Source: Dehalococcoidia bacterium (GTDB lineage Bacteria; Chloroflexota; Dehalococcoidia; GIF9; UBA5629). From it: a stretch of 13,217 nt of DNA. The stretch is taken from positions 1 to 13,217 of the forward strand of contig QYPU01000067.1 in the NCBI GenBank assembly GCA_007280145.1. The letters run 5' to 3'. A model generated the notes under the pieces. The model was not told the DNA's origin. It did not search any database and was given only the letters and a program-made list of their open reading frames with translations. A program made the translations under genes and the position numbers. Positions 1-7,045 of the stretch are shown here, one piece after another; within the stretch, counting starts at the first letter, position 1; the number at the start of each line of letters is the position of its first letter.

Positions 1-565
1 CCAGAAACGGGACATCGGCTGCTTCCTGCCCCCTATAACCCTCTAATATGGGATAACCCTTTATCTCCTTTATCATCTCCCGGGCATCCCTCCTGGTTAG
101 CGGAACTATTCTAAAGGAAACATCTTTCAGCACCTCAACCAGCACTCCACCTAAACCAAACATCAACACTGGCCCAAATTGGGCATCTTTAGTCATACCG
201 ATAATTACCTCTACTCCGGCTCGTGCCATCTTCTGCACCGAAATTCCCTGAATTTTCGCCTTGGGGTAATGCTGCTTAACAGCAGAAACGATTTCGCTAT
301 AAGCACTGCCTACTTGAGTAATATTGTTTAACCCTAACTTAACCCCCCCGGAATCGCTCTTATGAATAACATCAGGAGAAATCACCTTCAGCACCACCGG
401 AAACCCCATCTCCTTACTCAAAGAAACCGCTTCCTTCTTTGTCCGGGCCAACTTAGCTTCAACAACAGGGATTCCAGCCTCTTTAAGAAACCTCTTAGAC
501 TCAATCTCAGTCAATTGTGTCCTTTTCTCTTTCCTAGCTTGAGCCAGTATCTCATCTTTAATCAT
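1..565 (-). CDS. ADP-forming acyl-CoA (acetate-CoA) synthetase, ATP-grasp (beta) subunit, partial
   Basis: The reading frame starts at an ATG at 565 (minus) behind a strong ribosome binding site (AAGGGGG, about 7 bases upstream) and stays open for 188 codons to the left edge, so the C-terminus is missing. The protein begins with the N-terminal part of the ATP-grasp domain of the NDP-forming acyl-CoA synthetase family. Visible motifs are LTEIESKRFLKEAGIPVV near residues 18-35, GFPVVLKVISPDVIHKSD near 54-71 and FGPVLMFGLGG near 131-141. Known family role: these enzymes convert acyl-CoA, ADP and phosphate to the free acid, CoA and ATP, giving substrate-level ATP in many anaerobes. Because the ATP-grasp domain comes first, this looks like a separate beta subunit and not the usual alpha-beta fusion. 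An alpha subunit would have to lie beyond the left edge or elsewhere. The acyl-CoA dehydrogenase nearby fits a fatty-acid or organic-acid catabolic setting. Confidence 0.88.
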   Translation of the reverse strand, partial: MIKDEILAQARKEKRTQLTEIESKRFLKEAGIPVVEAKLARTKKEAVSLSKEMGFPVVLKVISPDVIHKSDSGGVKLGLNNITQVGSAYSEIVSAVKQHYPKAKIQGISVQKMARAGVEVIIGMTKDAQFGPVLMFGLGGVLVEVLKDVSFRIVPLTRRDAREMIKEIKGYPILEGYRGQEAADVPFL

Positions 566-582
566 TTAATTTCCCCCTTAGA

Positions 583-588
583 ATTATA
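583..588 (-). promoter_or_regulatory. candidate -10 box for the acyl-CoA synthetase gene
   Basis: A perfect TATAAT on the minus strand lies 17 bases upstream of the start codon at 565, which would give a leader of about 10 bases. I see no good -35 hexamer at 16-18 bases, so the call rests on the -10 match and its position. Confidence 0.35.
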
Positions 589-738
589 AGCACTAAAAAC
601 GCTTTCTATTTTAGCTGATTTCGCCTCTGTTGAAAAGCATCAGCTTGAAAGTTACTGTCACCATACCCACATCCACCTATATATTGTAATCCTAATGTTG
701 ATGGGCTAACATACTATGCTATATAGATAAGAAGCACC

Positions 739-1362
739 ATGCTACAATCGCCAAAAGAAAAACTTGCCTCAGAGCTAAGGGTTTTATGCATTGCCGGTAG
801 TCCCCGCAGGGATGGCAACACCGACCTTCTGCTTCGCCAAATAGCGGCTGGAGCTGCCAGCCGAGAAGCCCAGACAAAAACGGTCATCCTCAGCGAGCTG
901 GACATCTCTCCATGCCGCCATTGTGATAGCTGCCTTAAAACAGGTAAATGTGTGATAGATGACGACATGCAATGGCTACACACTGACCTAAGAGAAGCCG
1001 ACCGAGTGGTCCTGGCTTCGCCCATCTTTTTCATGGGAGTGACCGCACAAACTAAAGCCATGATTGACCGCTGCCAAGCGCTCTGGGTAATAAAATATGT
1101 CCTCAAGCTCCCAGTAGCAATTAATCCCGGCAAGGAGCGTAGAGGAATTTTTGTCTCAGTAGGCGGAACAAAGCTCAGTAATTTATTTCAACCAGCTATA
1201 GCTACAATCAAAAGCTGGTTCACAACACTGGATATAAGCTATGACGGTGAGCTGGTCTTCTCTGGGATTGATGAAAAGGGCTCCATCATTCAACATCCAA
1301 CAGCGCTAAAGGACGCATTCACCGCCGGGCAAAGGCTGGCAGATGCTAACCTGCCTGAATGA
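739..1362 (+). CDS. iron-sulfur flavoprotein (NADPH-dependent FMN reductase family)
   Basis: This 207-residue flavodoxin-like protein is probably a cytoplasmic electron-transfer flavoprotein of the Isf type. The FMN phosphate loop is GSPRRDGNT (residues 20-28). It is followed by a compact cysteine cluster, C59-x2-C62-x2-C65-x5-C71, which is the arrangement known in the Isf family to bind a 4Fe-4S cluster. A second flavin-site segment, ASPIFFMG, lies at about 93-100. The N-terminus has about 12 extra residues before the first beta strand compared with the paralogue at 9257-9835. The ribosome binding site is weak (AAGAAG), and an internal start is possible but would remove little. The gene is divergent from the acyl-CoA synthetase gene and convergent with an AhpD-like gene. 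Physiological partners are unknown; in other anaerobes Isf proteins are linked to ferredoxin-coupled redox or oxidative-stress reactions. Confidence 0.88.
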   Translation: MLQSPKEKLASELRVLCIAGSPRRDGNTDLLLRQIAAGAASREAQTKTVILSELDISPCRHCDSCLKTGKCVIDDDMQWLHTDLREADRVVLASPIFFMGVTAQTKAMIDRCQALWVIKYVLKLPVAINPGKERRGIFVSVGGTKLSNLFQPAIATIKSWFTTLDISYDGELVFSGIDEKGSIIQHPTALKDAFTAGQRLADANLPE

Positions 1363-1427
1363 GCCCTGCATCAAACGGCTGTACACTGAGGCAGTAATGA
1401 TTGAGTCTGGCTTCTCACAGAATAGTC

Positions 1428-1757
1428 TTATTTCTCTTCCAATGCCTCGATTGCTATCGAGCTGTGCGCCAAAGCACCACCCGCTCGGAGTGCTGTAGCA
1501 ACAAATATTGCCTCGGCTATCTCTTCGTCTGACGCCCCCGCTTTTTTTGCATTCTTTGTGTGTGAAGCGATACAGTAGGGACACTGAGTAACATGGGCGG
1601 CAGCCACAGCAATGAGTTCCTTTACCTTTGTACTCAGAGCTCCATCTGCAAAGACCTTACCGTTAAAGTCGAGAAAAGGCTGTAGAAGTTCAGGTTTGAG
1701 CTCGTACAGCTTAGCAAGCTTAGACATACCTTCTTTGGAATAGTGATAATCACCCAT
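1428..1757 (-). CDS. AhpD-like / carboxymuconolactone decarboxylase family protein
   Basis: This is a 109-residue single-domain protein of the CMD/AhpD fold. E47, C59, C62 and H66 (CPYCIASH) reproduce the Glu-x11-Cys-x2-Cys-x3-His spacing of the AhpD active site, so a thiol-disulfide peroxidase or reductase role is plausible. True carboxymuconolactone decarboxylase activity is unlikely given the CxxC pair. The start is placed at ATG 1757 because GGAAAGGAGG sits 5 bases upstream; a longer frame back to 1820 has no such signal and would run through the promoter. The C-terminal segment with ALRAGGALAHSSIA is typical of the family. The gene is convergent with the iron-sulfur flavoprotein at 739-1362. 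A paralogue with the same active site lies at 7322-7642. Confidence 0.9.
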   Translation of the reverse strand: MGDYHYSKEGMSKLAKLYELKPELLQPFLDFNGKVFADGALSTKVKELIAVAAAHVTQCPYCIASHTKNAKKAGASDEEIAEAIFVATALRAGGALAHSSIAIEALEEK

Positions 1758-1775
1758 CTTTACCTCCTTTCCTGG

Positions 1776-1804
1776 AGTATAACATAGTATCTGGAACGCA
1801 ACAA
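1776..1804 (-). promoter_or_regulatory. sigma-70-type promoter for the AhpD-like gene
   Basis: On the minus strand a TTGTTG (-35, 1799-1804) and a TATACT (-10, 1776-1781) are separated by exactly 17 bases and lie 18 bases upstream of the ATG at 1757. The ribosome binding site falls between the expected start of transcription and the ATG. Confidence 0.5.
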
Positions 1805-2034
1805 AGAGTTGCATTGCCACCTTTTCTAGCCTATGCTAAAATACCCTCACTCAAGACAGCAAAATCGATGCAGGAAGTGCCCTCTAGTAAGTAAGGACAA
1901 CAAAGAATGGCAAGAACCCCACAGCAACCACAGCAGTCAAGCACTTCCCGGGGAAAGAAAAACACCTCTGTATAGGCATCCTATCTGTACATATTCCAGA
2001 ATTAATTGGAACTAAAAATTAGAAGGAGGTCCAA

Positions 2035-3177
2035 ATGGATTTTCAGTTAACTGAAGAGCAGAAGATGTTCCAAGTTATGGTGCGTGATTTTGCCACCAAC
2101 GAAGTAAAACCCCTGGCAGCACAAATTGACGAGGAAGGGAAAGTCCCACCTGAAGTCCTCAAAAAGATGGCTGGGTTAGGGCTATTCGGCATTACTATTC
2201 CAGAGGAATATGGTGGCAGTGGTGGTGACTATCTATCTATGGCTGTTGCTGCCGAAGAGCTGTGCCGGGCTTCAGCTTCCGTGGGCACGGCCTTTCTGGC
2301 TAGCCTATCTCTAGCTTGCTACCCCATTTACAAGTTTGGCAACGAGGAGCAAAAAAAGAAATTCGTTACGCCACTAGCTAAAGGTGAAAAGTTAGCTTGT
2401 TTCGCATTGACTGAGGCTGGCGCTGGAAGCGATGCTGGAGCTTTGGAAACTACTGTCACACAGCAAGGCGATAACTACGTTATTAATGGCACAAAGATAT
2501 TCATAACCAATGGCGCTGAAGCTGAAATTGCTGTAGTTTTTGCTACAACCGATAAGTCACTGGGGCACCGTGGTATAAATGCCTTCATTGTCGAAAAAGG
2601 TACTCCCGGTTTCTCCGTAGGCAAATTGGAGCATAAACTCGGCATATGCGGTTCATCTACGGCAGAGTTGATATTCGAGAATTGCCAAATACCAGCGGCC
2701 AACCACTTAGGTGAAGAGGGAAGAGGACTCAGAGTAGCTCTAGAAGCAATAGATTCCAGCCGGGTTACTGTAGCCGCCCAGGCGCTAGGTATTGCCCAAG
2801 CAGCCTTTGAAGACGCTCTCAGCTATGCCAAAGACCGCCAGCAATTTGGACAACCGTTGGCCGGTTTCCAGGCCATCCAGTGGATGCTAGCCGATATGGC
2901 TACCCTTATAGATGCGGCACGACTGCTAACCTACCGAGCAGCCTGGCTCAAAGACCAGGGCATGCCATTTGTTAAGGAAGCAGCTATGGCAAAGGTTTAT
3001 GCTGCTGAAACATCTAAACTGGTTACCAACAATGCCATGCAAATTCACGGTGGCTACGGCTACTGTAAGGATTACCCAATAGAGCGCTATTTGCGTGACG
3101 CTAAAATAACCGAAATCTACGAGGGAACCTCAGAAATGCAGCGAATGACTATTGCCAGAGCCCTTATTAGAGATTAG
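2035..3177 (+). CDS. acyl-CoA dehydrogenase
   Basis: This 380-residue protein has the full length of the acyl-CoA dehydrogenase family. It catalyses FAD-dependent alpha,beta-dehydrogenation of an acyl-CoA thioester and passes electrons to an electron-transfer flavoprotein. The N-terminal helical domain (1-120) is followed by family signature 1, ALTEAGAGSDAGA (124-136), and near the C-terminus by signature 2, QIHGGYGYCKDYPIERYLRD (336-355). E363 in IYEGTSEMQR is the expected catalytic base, at the position seen in short-chain (butyryl-CoA-type) and medium-chain enzymes. Chain-length preference cannot be read from the sequence. The start is clear: AGAAGGAGG lies 7 bases upstream of the ATG. No ETF or thiolase genes are adjacent, so the gene stands alone here. 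Confidence 0.95.
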   Translation: MDFQLTEEQKMFQVMVRDFATNEVKPLAAQIDEEGKVPPEVLKKMAGLGLFGITIPEEYGGSGGDYLSMAVAAEELCRASASVGTAFLASLSLACYPIYKFGNEEQKKKFVTPLAKGEKLACFALTEAGAGSDAGALETTVTQQGDNYVINGTKIFITNGAEAEIAVVFATTDKSLGHRGINAFIVEKGTPGFSVGKLEHKLGICGSSTAELIFENCQIPAANHLGEEGRGLRVALEAIDSSRVTVAAQALGIAQAAFEDALSYAKDRQQFGQPLAGFQAIQWMLADMATLIDAARLLTYRAAWLKDQGMPFVKEAAMAKVYAAETSKLVTNNAMQIHGGYGYCKDYPIERYLRDAKITEIYEGTSEMQRMTIARALIRD

Positions 3178-3197
3178 GCAAAATGAAGTGGGGAGCA

Positions 3198-3274
3198 ATT
3201 AAGAAATCGTCTGTGGTACTGGAATCATGGAAGCCATTCCGACTTGCAGCAGGAATTGAGCCGAATTTCTTAAT
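3198..3274. terminator. inverted repeat at a convergent gene end, possible terminator
   Basis: A perfect 10-base inverted repeat (ATTAAGAAAT at 3198-3207, ATTTCTTAAT at 3265-3274) closes a 57-base loop that contains a smaller GGAAT/ATTCC repeat. It sits between the stops of the acyl-CoA dehydrogenase (+) and pyrD (-), and its right arm overlaps the last codons of pyrD. The arms are AT-rich and there is no T-run, so this is not a classical intrinsic terminator. Confidence 0.25.
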
Positions 3275-4196
3275 CTCTGGCAACTCCAACGATATCACTG
3301 AGCTTTTGTATGCCTTCCTTTTCCACAAATCGCTTAATGCCGCCTAAGACATCAAGAGCAGTCTGAGGGTTAGTCAGGTTAGTCGTGCCGACCTGAACAG
3401 CACTGGCCCCCGCCATGATAAATTCTAAAGCATCATCGGCACAACTAATGCCGCCACAGCCTATTATGGGCACATCTACAATGCCAGCAACTTTGTATAC
3501 CATGCAAAGAGCTATTGGCTTGATGGCTGGGCCAGAAAGCCCACCCATAATATTACCTAAAGAGGGCTTACCTCTTTTTATATCAATCGCCATTCCTACC
3601 ACTGTATTAATTAGACTTATAGCATCAGCTCCAGCTTCACCTACCGCTGAGGCAATCTCCCCGATATCAGTCACACTAGGACTCAATTTCACGATAATAG
3701 GTAGGCTGCTCACTGCTTTAACAGATGCAGTAACTTCCGCAGCAGCTTTGGGGTTAGCGCCAAATTCCATCCCTCCAGATGCTACATTGGGACAGCTTAT
3801 ATTGACCTCAATGCCACTTATGCCGGCCACTCCTTCTAGTCTGGCAGCAACCTCTGCGTACTCGTCGATAGTCTCACCAGCAACATTAACAACGACTGGG
3901 ACCTGCCATTGTGCCCAGACAGGGGCTTTATCCTTTACCACGGCCTCAACCCCGATATTCTGCAAACCTACAGAATTAAGCAGCCCAGAAGCTGTCTCCA
4001 CCAGTCGAGGCTGAGGATTGCCTTCCCTGGGCTTAAGGGTAGTGCCTTTGCAAACGATAGCCCCTAGCTTCTGGATGTCAACAAGTTGGCTATACTCAAT
4101 GCCATAGCCAAAGGTACCCGCAGCCGTCATCACCGGGTTTGCCAAAAGCAAGCCGCTGGGATGGGACGGAGCCAATTGGACATGGAGGTCAACCAT
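3270..4196 (-). CDS. pyrD: dihydroorotate dehydrogenase, class 1B catalytic subunit
   Basis: This 308-residue TIM-barrel flavoenzyme oxidises dihydroorotate to orotate in pyrimidine synthesis. The catalytic base is a cysteine, C135 in NISCPN, which marks class 1 and not the membrane class 2 (serine). Overall similarity is to class 1B (for example GTFGYGIEYSQL near 27-38, KGTTLKPREGNPQPR near 50-64, IIGCGGISCADDALEFIMAG in the C-terminal third). The C-terminal FMN phosphate site is AVQVGT. Class 1B enzymes normally pair with the PyrK electron-transfer subunit, which is not encoded here. The ATG lies one base after the stop of the upstream gene at 4198, so translation is probably coupled. AAGG in the end of that gene serves as a modest ribosome binding site. 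Confidence 0.94.
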   Translation of the reverse strand: MVDLHVQLAPSHPSGLLLANPVMTAAGTFGYGIEYSQLVDIQKLGAIVCKGTTLKPREGNPQPRLVETASGLLNSVGLQNIGVEAVVKDKAPVWAQWQVPVVVNVAGETIDEYAEVAARLEGVAGISGIEVNISCPNVASGGMEFGANPKAAAEVTASVKAVSSLPIIVKLSPSVTDIGEIASAVGEAGADAISLINTVVGMAIDIKRGKPSLGNIMGGLSGPAIKPIALCMVYKVAGIVDVPIIGCGGISCADDALEFIMAGASAVQVGTTNLTNPQTALDVLGGIKRFVEKEGIQKLSDIVGVARD

Positions 4197-4197
4197 T

Positions 4198-4521
4198 TCA
4201 AGCCTTAATCGATGGACGTAATTTTAACACCGATTCTACCTTACTGGCCATTGTTGACGGTTTGTCCCGACGTTCATCAATCTTGAGAGAAGTAACCACC
4301 CGAGATGCTCCCCTATCAAAGGGAACTTCGTGCATTTGCCGGGTCACATCAAGGACTTTTTCAAGAGAACCCTCAATAACAGTCCCCATCGGTGTAAGCT
4401 GATAAGATAGGTCTTCTCTACCTTCTAAAATCTCAAGGCAAGCAGCGATATAATGGCTAAGTCCAGCATCGCCAGTGCCTATGGGAACAACAGCTACTTC
4501 AGCAACGACTTGTCCTTTCAT
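4198..4521 (-). CDS. MTH1187/UPF0045 family thiamine-binding-type protein
   Basis: This 107-residue protein has the ferredoxin-like fold family pattern of MTH1187/YkoF-type proteins, some of which bind thiamine or its pyrimidine moiety. Motifs seen are VVPIGTGDAGLSHYIA (11-26), YQLTPMGTVIEG (40-51) and the C-terminal LKIDERRDK (79-87). An AGGAGG ribosome binding site stands 6 bases before the ATG at 4521. The gene heads a two-gene unit with pyrD, with one base between stop and start. Whether it serves thiamine biology or only shares a promoter with pyrimidine synthesis cannot be told from the sequence. Confidence 0.85.
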   Translation of the reverse strand: MKGQVVAEVAVVPIGTGDAGLSHYIAACLEILEGREDLSYQLTPMGTVIEGSLEKVLDVTRQMHEVPFDRGASRVVTSLKIDERRDKPSTMASKVESVLKLRPSIKA

Positions 4522-4552
4522 CAGCGCCTCCTACATTATGTTACCCATATCT

Positions 4553-4558
4553 AGTATA
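4553..4558 (-). promoter_or_regulatory. candidate -10 box for the MTH1187-pyrD operon
   Basis: TATACT on the minus strand lies 31 bases upstream of the ATG at 4521, a normal distance. The -35 region is weak. Confidence 0.3.
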
Positions 4559-4650
4559 GCGAAGCCAACCGGGAAAAGATAGGCCTTACAAGCAAAACTA
4601 TATAAGCTGCCCAAATGTAAAAATAAAAATGCAAAAGTGTTAATTCTTGT

Positions 4651-4819
4651 GTCATTGCAAGGCACGGAGCGCCGCGGCAACCTCGGTGGGGATGTAGAGG
4701 AGTGCTCCGTTTTTCTTCACCCCCGTCCACCGGGATTGCTTCACGGAGTTTACCCTGAGCCAGATTCTTTGGTCGCTCCACTCCCTCAGAATAACAGAGG
4801 ACGAAGGGCTCGCAATAAC
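4651..4819. repeat. degenerate composite interspersed repeat with inverted ends
   Basis: The gap from 4522 to 4990 (469 bases) contains no convincing gene. Its middle is a repetitive-looking element. The left end, GTCATTGCAAGGC (4651-4663), is nearly inverted-complementary to the right end GGCTCGCAATAAC (4807-4819). An internal block on the minus strand reads GTTATTCTGAGGGAGTGGAG and continues CGACCAAAGAATCTG. Both resemble the ends of REP/MITE-like intergenic elements with CATTGCGAG and CATTCTGAG ends that I know from draft genomes of many bacteria. Only one copy is in the window, so repetitiveness is inferred from memory of that pattern. Open frames through it are probably not translated. 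Confidence 0.5.
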
Positions 4820-4990
4820 ATTCCTCGCACTACACGTTTTCATTCAGTGTCGCCCGCCAGTCCACACTTTCTCCTTCATAAGGTGACAAAATCGTAGCAC
4901 ATTAACATAAGTAGCCCTCTGAGTCCACTTATAAAACGAAATATGCTAAAATTTTAAAGGAGAATTCATAGAGCAAAATTCGGACAAGGC

Positions 4991-5656
4991 ATGGACTATA
5001 CCATTCGGCCTATGCAAGATAGTGACATCACCCAAGCTATTGAGCTTGACCACGAAGCCTATCCAAGTCAATGGCCACATCCTACATACGCCTCTTTCAA
5101 ACAGGAACTCCACAATCGCCTCGCCCACTATATAGTAGCTTCTAAAAAGAACGAAACTGAGCCAGCAACAGGCAAACAGGACGCCGGCAGCAAGAGCTTC
5201 TGGCAAAGACTGTTGCAGTTGAAGCATCTTTTTGACCATGACCGCTTCTTCGGCGAAGAGATGCCGCCACCTTCAAAAGAGTATATACTCGGTGTCGCTG
5301 GTTTCTGGACGATGGTGGACGAAATACACATTACTACCATCGCTGTAAGAAACGCTTATCAGCAGCAAGGAATAGGAGAACGGCTGCTCATTTCAATTAT
5401 CGATATGGCAGCGCAGCTCAACGCACGTATAGTTACTCTAGAGGTGCGCGTTTCCAACAAGCAAGCTCAAGCACTTTACAAGAAGTATGGCTTCCAACAA
5501 GCAGGCATGCGCCCTCGTTACTACTCAGACAACGGCGAGGATGCTTTGCTTATGAGTACCGACACCATAACTTCCGCCTTTTTCCAATCACACTTTCAGC
5601 AATTGAAACAAAATCACCAGCAACGATGGAGAGAACTTTATATAAACAAAATATAG
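4991..5656 (+). CDS. rimI: GNAT acetyltransferase, RimI-like ribosomal protein S18-alanine N-acetyltransferase
   Basis: This is a 221-residue GNAT-fold protein. The core matches RimI: VDEIHITTIAVRNAYQQQGI (109-128) with the acetyl-CoA pyrophosphate loop at QQQGIGE (124-130), LEVRVSN (150-156), ALYKKYGF (161-168) and RPRYYSDNGEDALLM (174-188). RimI acetylates the N-terminal alanine of ribosomal protein S18. The protein is longer than the usual length of about 150 residues. About 45 polar and basic residues (52-98) are inserted between the second helix and the central sheet, and the C-terminus extends about 30 residues past the core. The ATG at 4991 has only a weak, very close AAGG. A better AAGGAG lies near 4957-4962 but no standard start codon follows it in frame, so the exact start is uncertain. 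It is followed at 11 bases by the helical gene at 5668. Confidence 0.85.
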   Translation: MDYTIRPMQDSDITQAIELDHEAYPSQWPHPTYASFKQELHNRLAHYIVASKKNETEPATGKQDAGSKSFWQRLLQLKHLFDHDRFFGEEMPPPSKEYILGVAGFWTMVDEIHITTIAVRNAYQQQGIGERLLISIIDMAAQLNARIVTLEVRVSNKQAQALYKKYGFQQAGMRPRYYSDNGEDALLMSTDTITSAFFQSHFQQLKQNHQQRWRELYINKI

Positions 5657-5667
5657 GAGTATTAGCT

Positions 5668-6255
5668 ATGGGTGAAATGAAAAGTGCCTGGGAAAAGGCC
5701 ATGGAAAAGGCAGAAAAGCTGGGTAAGCCTTCCGACGAAGAGCTTAAACAACTGGAGCATGTCCCAACCGGAAACAGATTAGCCGCCAGATACCTTGCCG
5801 AAGAAAGTTTTAACTTAGATGCCGAACTGACCAAATACAAAGGCACCGGGATTAGGAAATACATAATCCAGGGTGCTGAAGAGATATTCTTGCGAAACAT
5901 AACCCTTCCTCGGAATGAAGGAGCCAAGCAGACCGCAAAAAGAGCCATGGCAGGCATCAGGCTATTAAAAGAAAACAAAAAACAGCTCGAACCTATCTTC
6001 GACCTGATAAACAATCTGCTCACTTACTACGAACAAGCCCTTCAACAGACCTACACGCAGTTCAAACAAAGCTTCGAATCCAAACTACAGGAAGCCAGAC
6101 AGGCTCTACAGCAGCAGCCAGGAAATGCAGCCGCCTTTGAAGCAGAGCTTCAGCAACGCTTCCAGGAAGAATGGCGTAAAACCAGCAGCCAGCTCGATGC
6201 CCAGTATGAAAAAGCCCTTGAGGAACATAAACAACAGATACTTAAAATAGCCTAA
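5668..6255 (+). CDS. all-helical protein of unknown function downstream of rimI
   Basis: I do not recognise this 195-residue protein. It is charged and almost entirely helical by eye. Residues 5-30 form a Lys/Glu-rich helix. The middle (35-110) contains PTGNRLAARYLAEESFNLD and KYIIQGAEEIFLRNITLP. Residues 115-195 form a long Gln/Glu-rich probable coiled coil ending EEHKQQILKIA. There is no signal peptide, membrane segment or cysteine, so it is likely cytoplasmic. The ATG at 5668 is chosen because TAGGAG stands 9 bases upstream; a longer frame to 5626 would overlap rimI. The 11-base gap suggests cotranscription with rimI. The last 12 codons have a diverged copy at 8182-8217, showing that a paralogue once existed. 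Confidence 0.8.
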   Translation: MGEMKSAWEKAMEKAEKLGKPSDEELKQLEHVPTGNRLAARYLAEESFNLDAELTKYKGTGIRKYIIQGAEEIFLRNITLPRNEGAKQTAKRAMAGIRLLKENKKQLEPIFDLINNLLTYYEQALQQTYTQFKQSFESKLQEARQALQQQPGNAAAFEAELQQRFQEEWRKTSSQLDAQYEKALEEHKQQILKIA

Positions 6256-6258
6256 GGG

Positions 6259-6286
6259 TTGGTGCCCGCAAGGGAATTCGACTCCC
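6259..6286 (-). repeat. partial tRNA 3' end (T-arm and acceptor), possible attachment-site remnant
   Basis: Read on the minus strand, this is the T-stem/loop and 3' acceptor strand of a tRNA ending in CCA (GGGAGTCGAATTCCCTTGCG, then GGCACCAA). It matches the corresponding part of the tRNA-Glu at 13085-13160 at 26 of 28 positions (13084-13111) and has the same orientation. No matching 5' acceptor strand, D-arm or anticodon arm lies upstream, so it is not a functional tRNA. It starts 4 bases after the stop of the helical gene. The rest of the gap to 6496 shows no other feature I can support. Confidence 0.65.
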
Positions 6287-6496
6287 GCTTTTTAGGTACT
6301 AACTCAATTATGGTATTATATAGACGAGCTACAAACCGGTGGGATACACCACTGGAAAAAGTTAGATTAAGCCAACAGAAGACTTTAGTACTCACCTTCC
6401 ATTACTGATAAACCTGAATCAACAGCGAAGGCAGGAACTGCTACTTACGAAGGACAAAGGATGACAGATTGGAAGGTGCTGTAACAGGAGACTCTC

Positions 6497-6988
6497 GTGA
6501 TAAGAGCCAGGGAAGCTTATTCAACCAGAGAAAGAGCTAAGCTGCTGTTGTCAAACTTGGAGAAGTTGAGAGCTGAAGTATCCGCTGTAGAAGCTCGACA
6601 CGACATCCTGAAAACTAATTACAGCCAGATATGCGAAGAGGCCATATCGAAGATAAGTGCTGTAATGGCTGAGCTTGAGAGAGCCCCCAAAAGTAAGCTG
6701 GAGGAGTCAGAAGTTTTCACTCCAGATATCGGTACCTTAGAAGCCAGATTTAAGTTAGGACTAGTGCCAATGGAAACATATCTGAGGCAAATGGGAGTTC
6801 TAACTGAAGACATCACTCCGACAACAGAAAAGCTGCAATCTATCATCGACAAAGTGGCAGATGGCATCGAATTTGGACTCGATAAAATGGGCGCTGGAAT
6901 AATATTCCCCATCAAAAAAATAGTTAATCTATGTAATGCAATACCCAATATCGCAAACAGGAAAGCGAAGAAACGACACTTCACTTAG
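6497..6988 (+). CDS. hypothetical coiled-coil protein
   Basis: This is a 163-residue protein that I do not recognise. The start is a GTG, chosen because CAGGAG lies 6 bases upstream. Residues 1-65 are a continuous charged helix with heptad-like spacing (AKLLLSNLEKLRAEVSAVEA), probably a coiled coil. The middle (70-125) is mixed, and 126-150 (DKMGAGIIFPIKKIVNLCNA) is amphipathic and not a clear membrane segment. The C-terminus is basic (NRKAKKRH). No enzymatic motif is visible. It is the first gene to the right of the tRNA fragment and has no close partner: the next gene on the strand begins 333 bases downstream. Confidence 0.65.
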   Translation: MIRAREAYSTRERAKLLLSNLEKLRAEVSAVEARHDILKTNYSQICEEAISKISAVMAELERAPKSKLEESEVFTPDIGTLEARFKLGLVPMETYLRQMGVLTEDITPTTEKLQSIIDKVADGIEFGLDKMGAGIIFPIKKIVNLCNAIPNIANRKAKKRHFT

Positions 6989-7045
6989 TTAGCAACGCTA
7001 AACAAACGGACATAGGCACATGCCCACCAACGAATCATAAAAGTA

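Noticed and set aside
695..725. ATGTT/AACAT repeat and TTGATG-16-TATATA promoter-like pair upstream of the first iron-sulfur flavoprotein
   Set aside because: Short arms and a leader of only about 7 bases; too weak to call.
1833..2015. 60-codon plus-strand frame upstream of the acyl-CoA dehydrogenase
   Set aside because: No ribosome binding site and a low-plausibility His/Arg/Ser-rich product; treated as noncoding.
3415..4014. Long 199-codon plus-strand frame antisense to pyrD
   Set aside because: It is a shadow of the pyrD coding frame; the pyrD product is unmistakable.
4637..4897. Open frames on both strands through the intergenic repeat
   Set aside because: They run through a repeat-like element, lack ribosome binding sites and give no domain.
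6310..6408. 32-codon plus-strand frame in the gap after the tRNA fragment
   Set aside because: Weak start context, no hydrophobic or motif signal; not supported.
6259..6496. A complete tRNA gene at the tRNA-like sequence
   Set aside because: Only the T-arm and 3' acceptor strand are present; no 5' acceptor, D-arm or anticodon arm could be found upstream.
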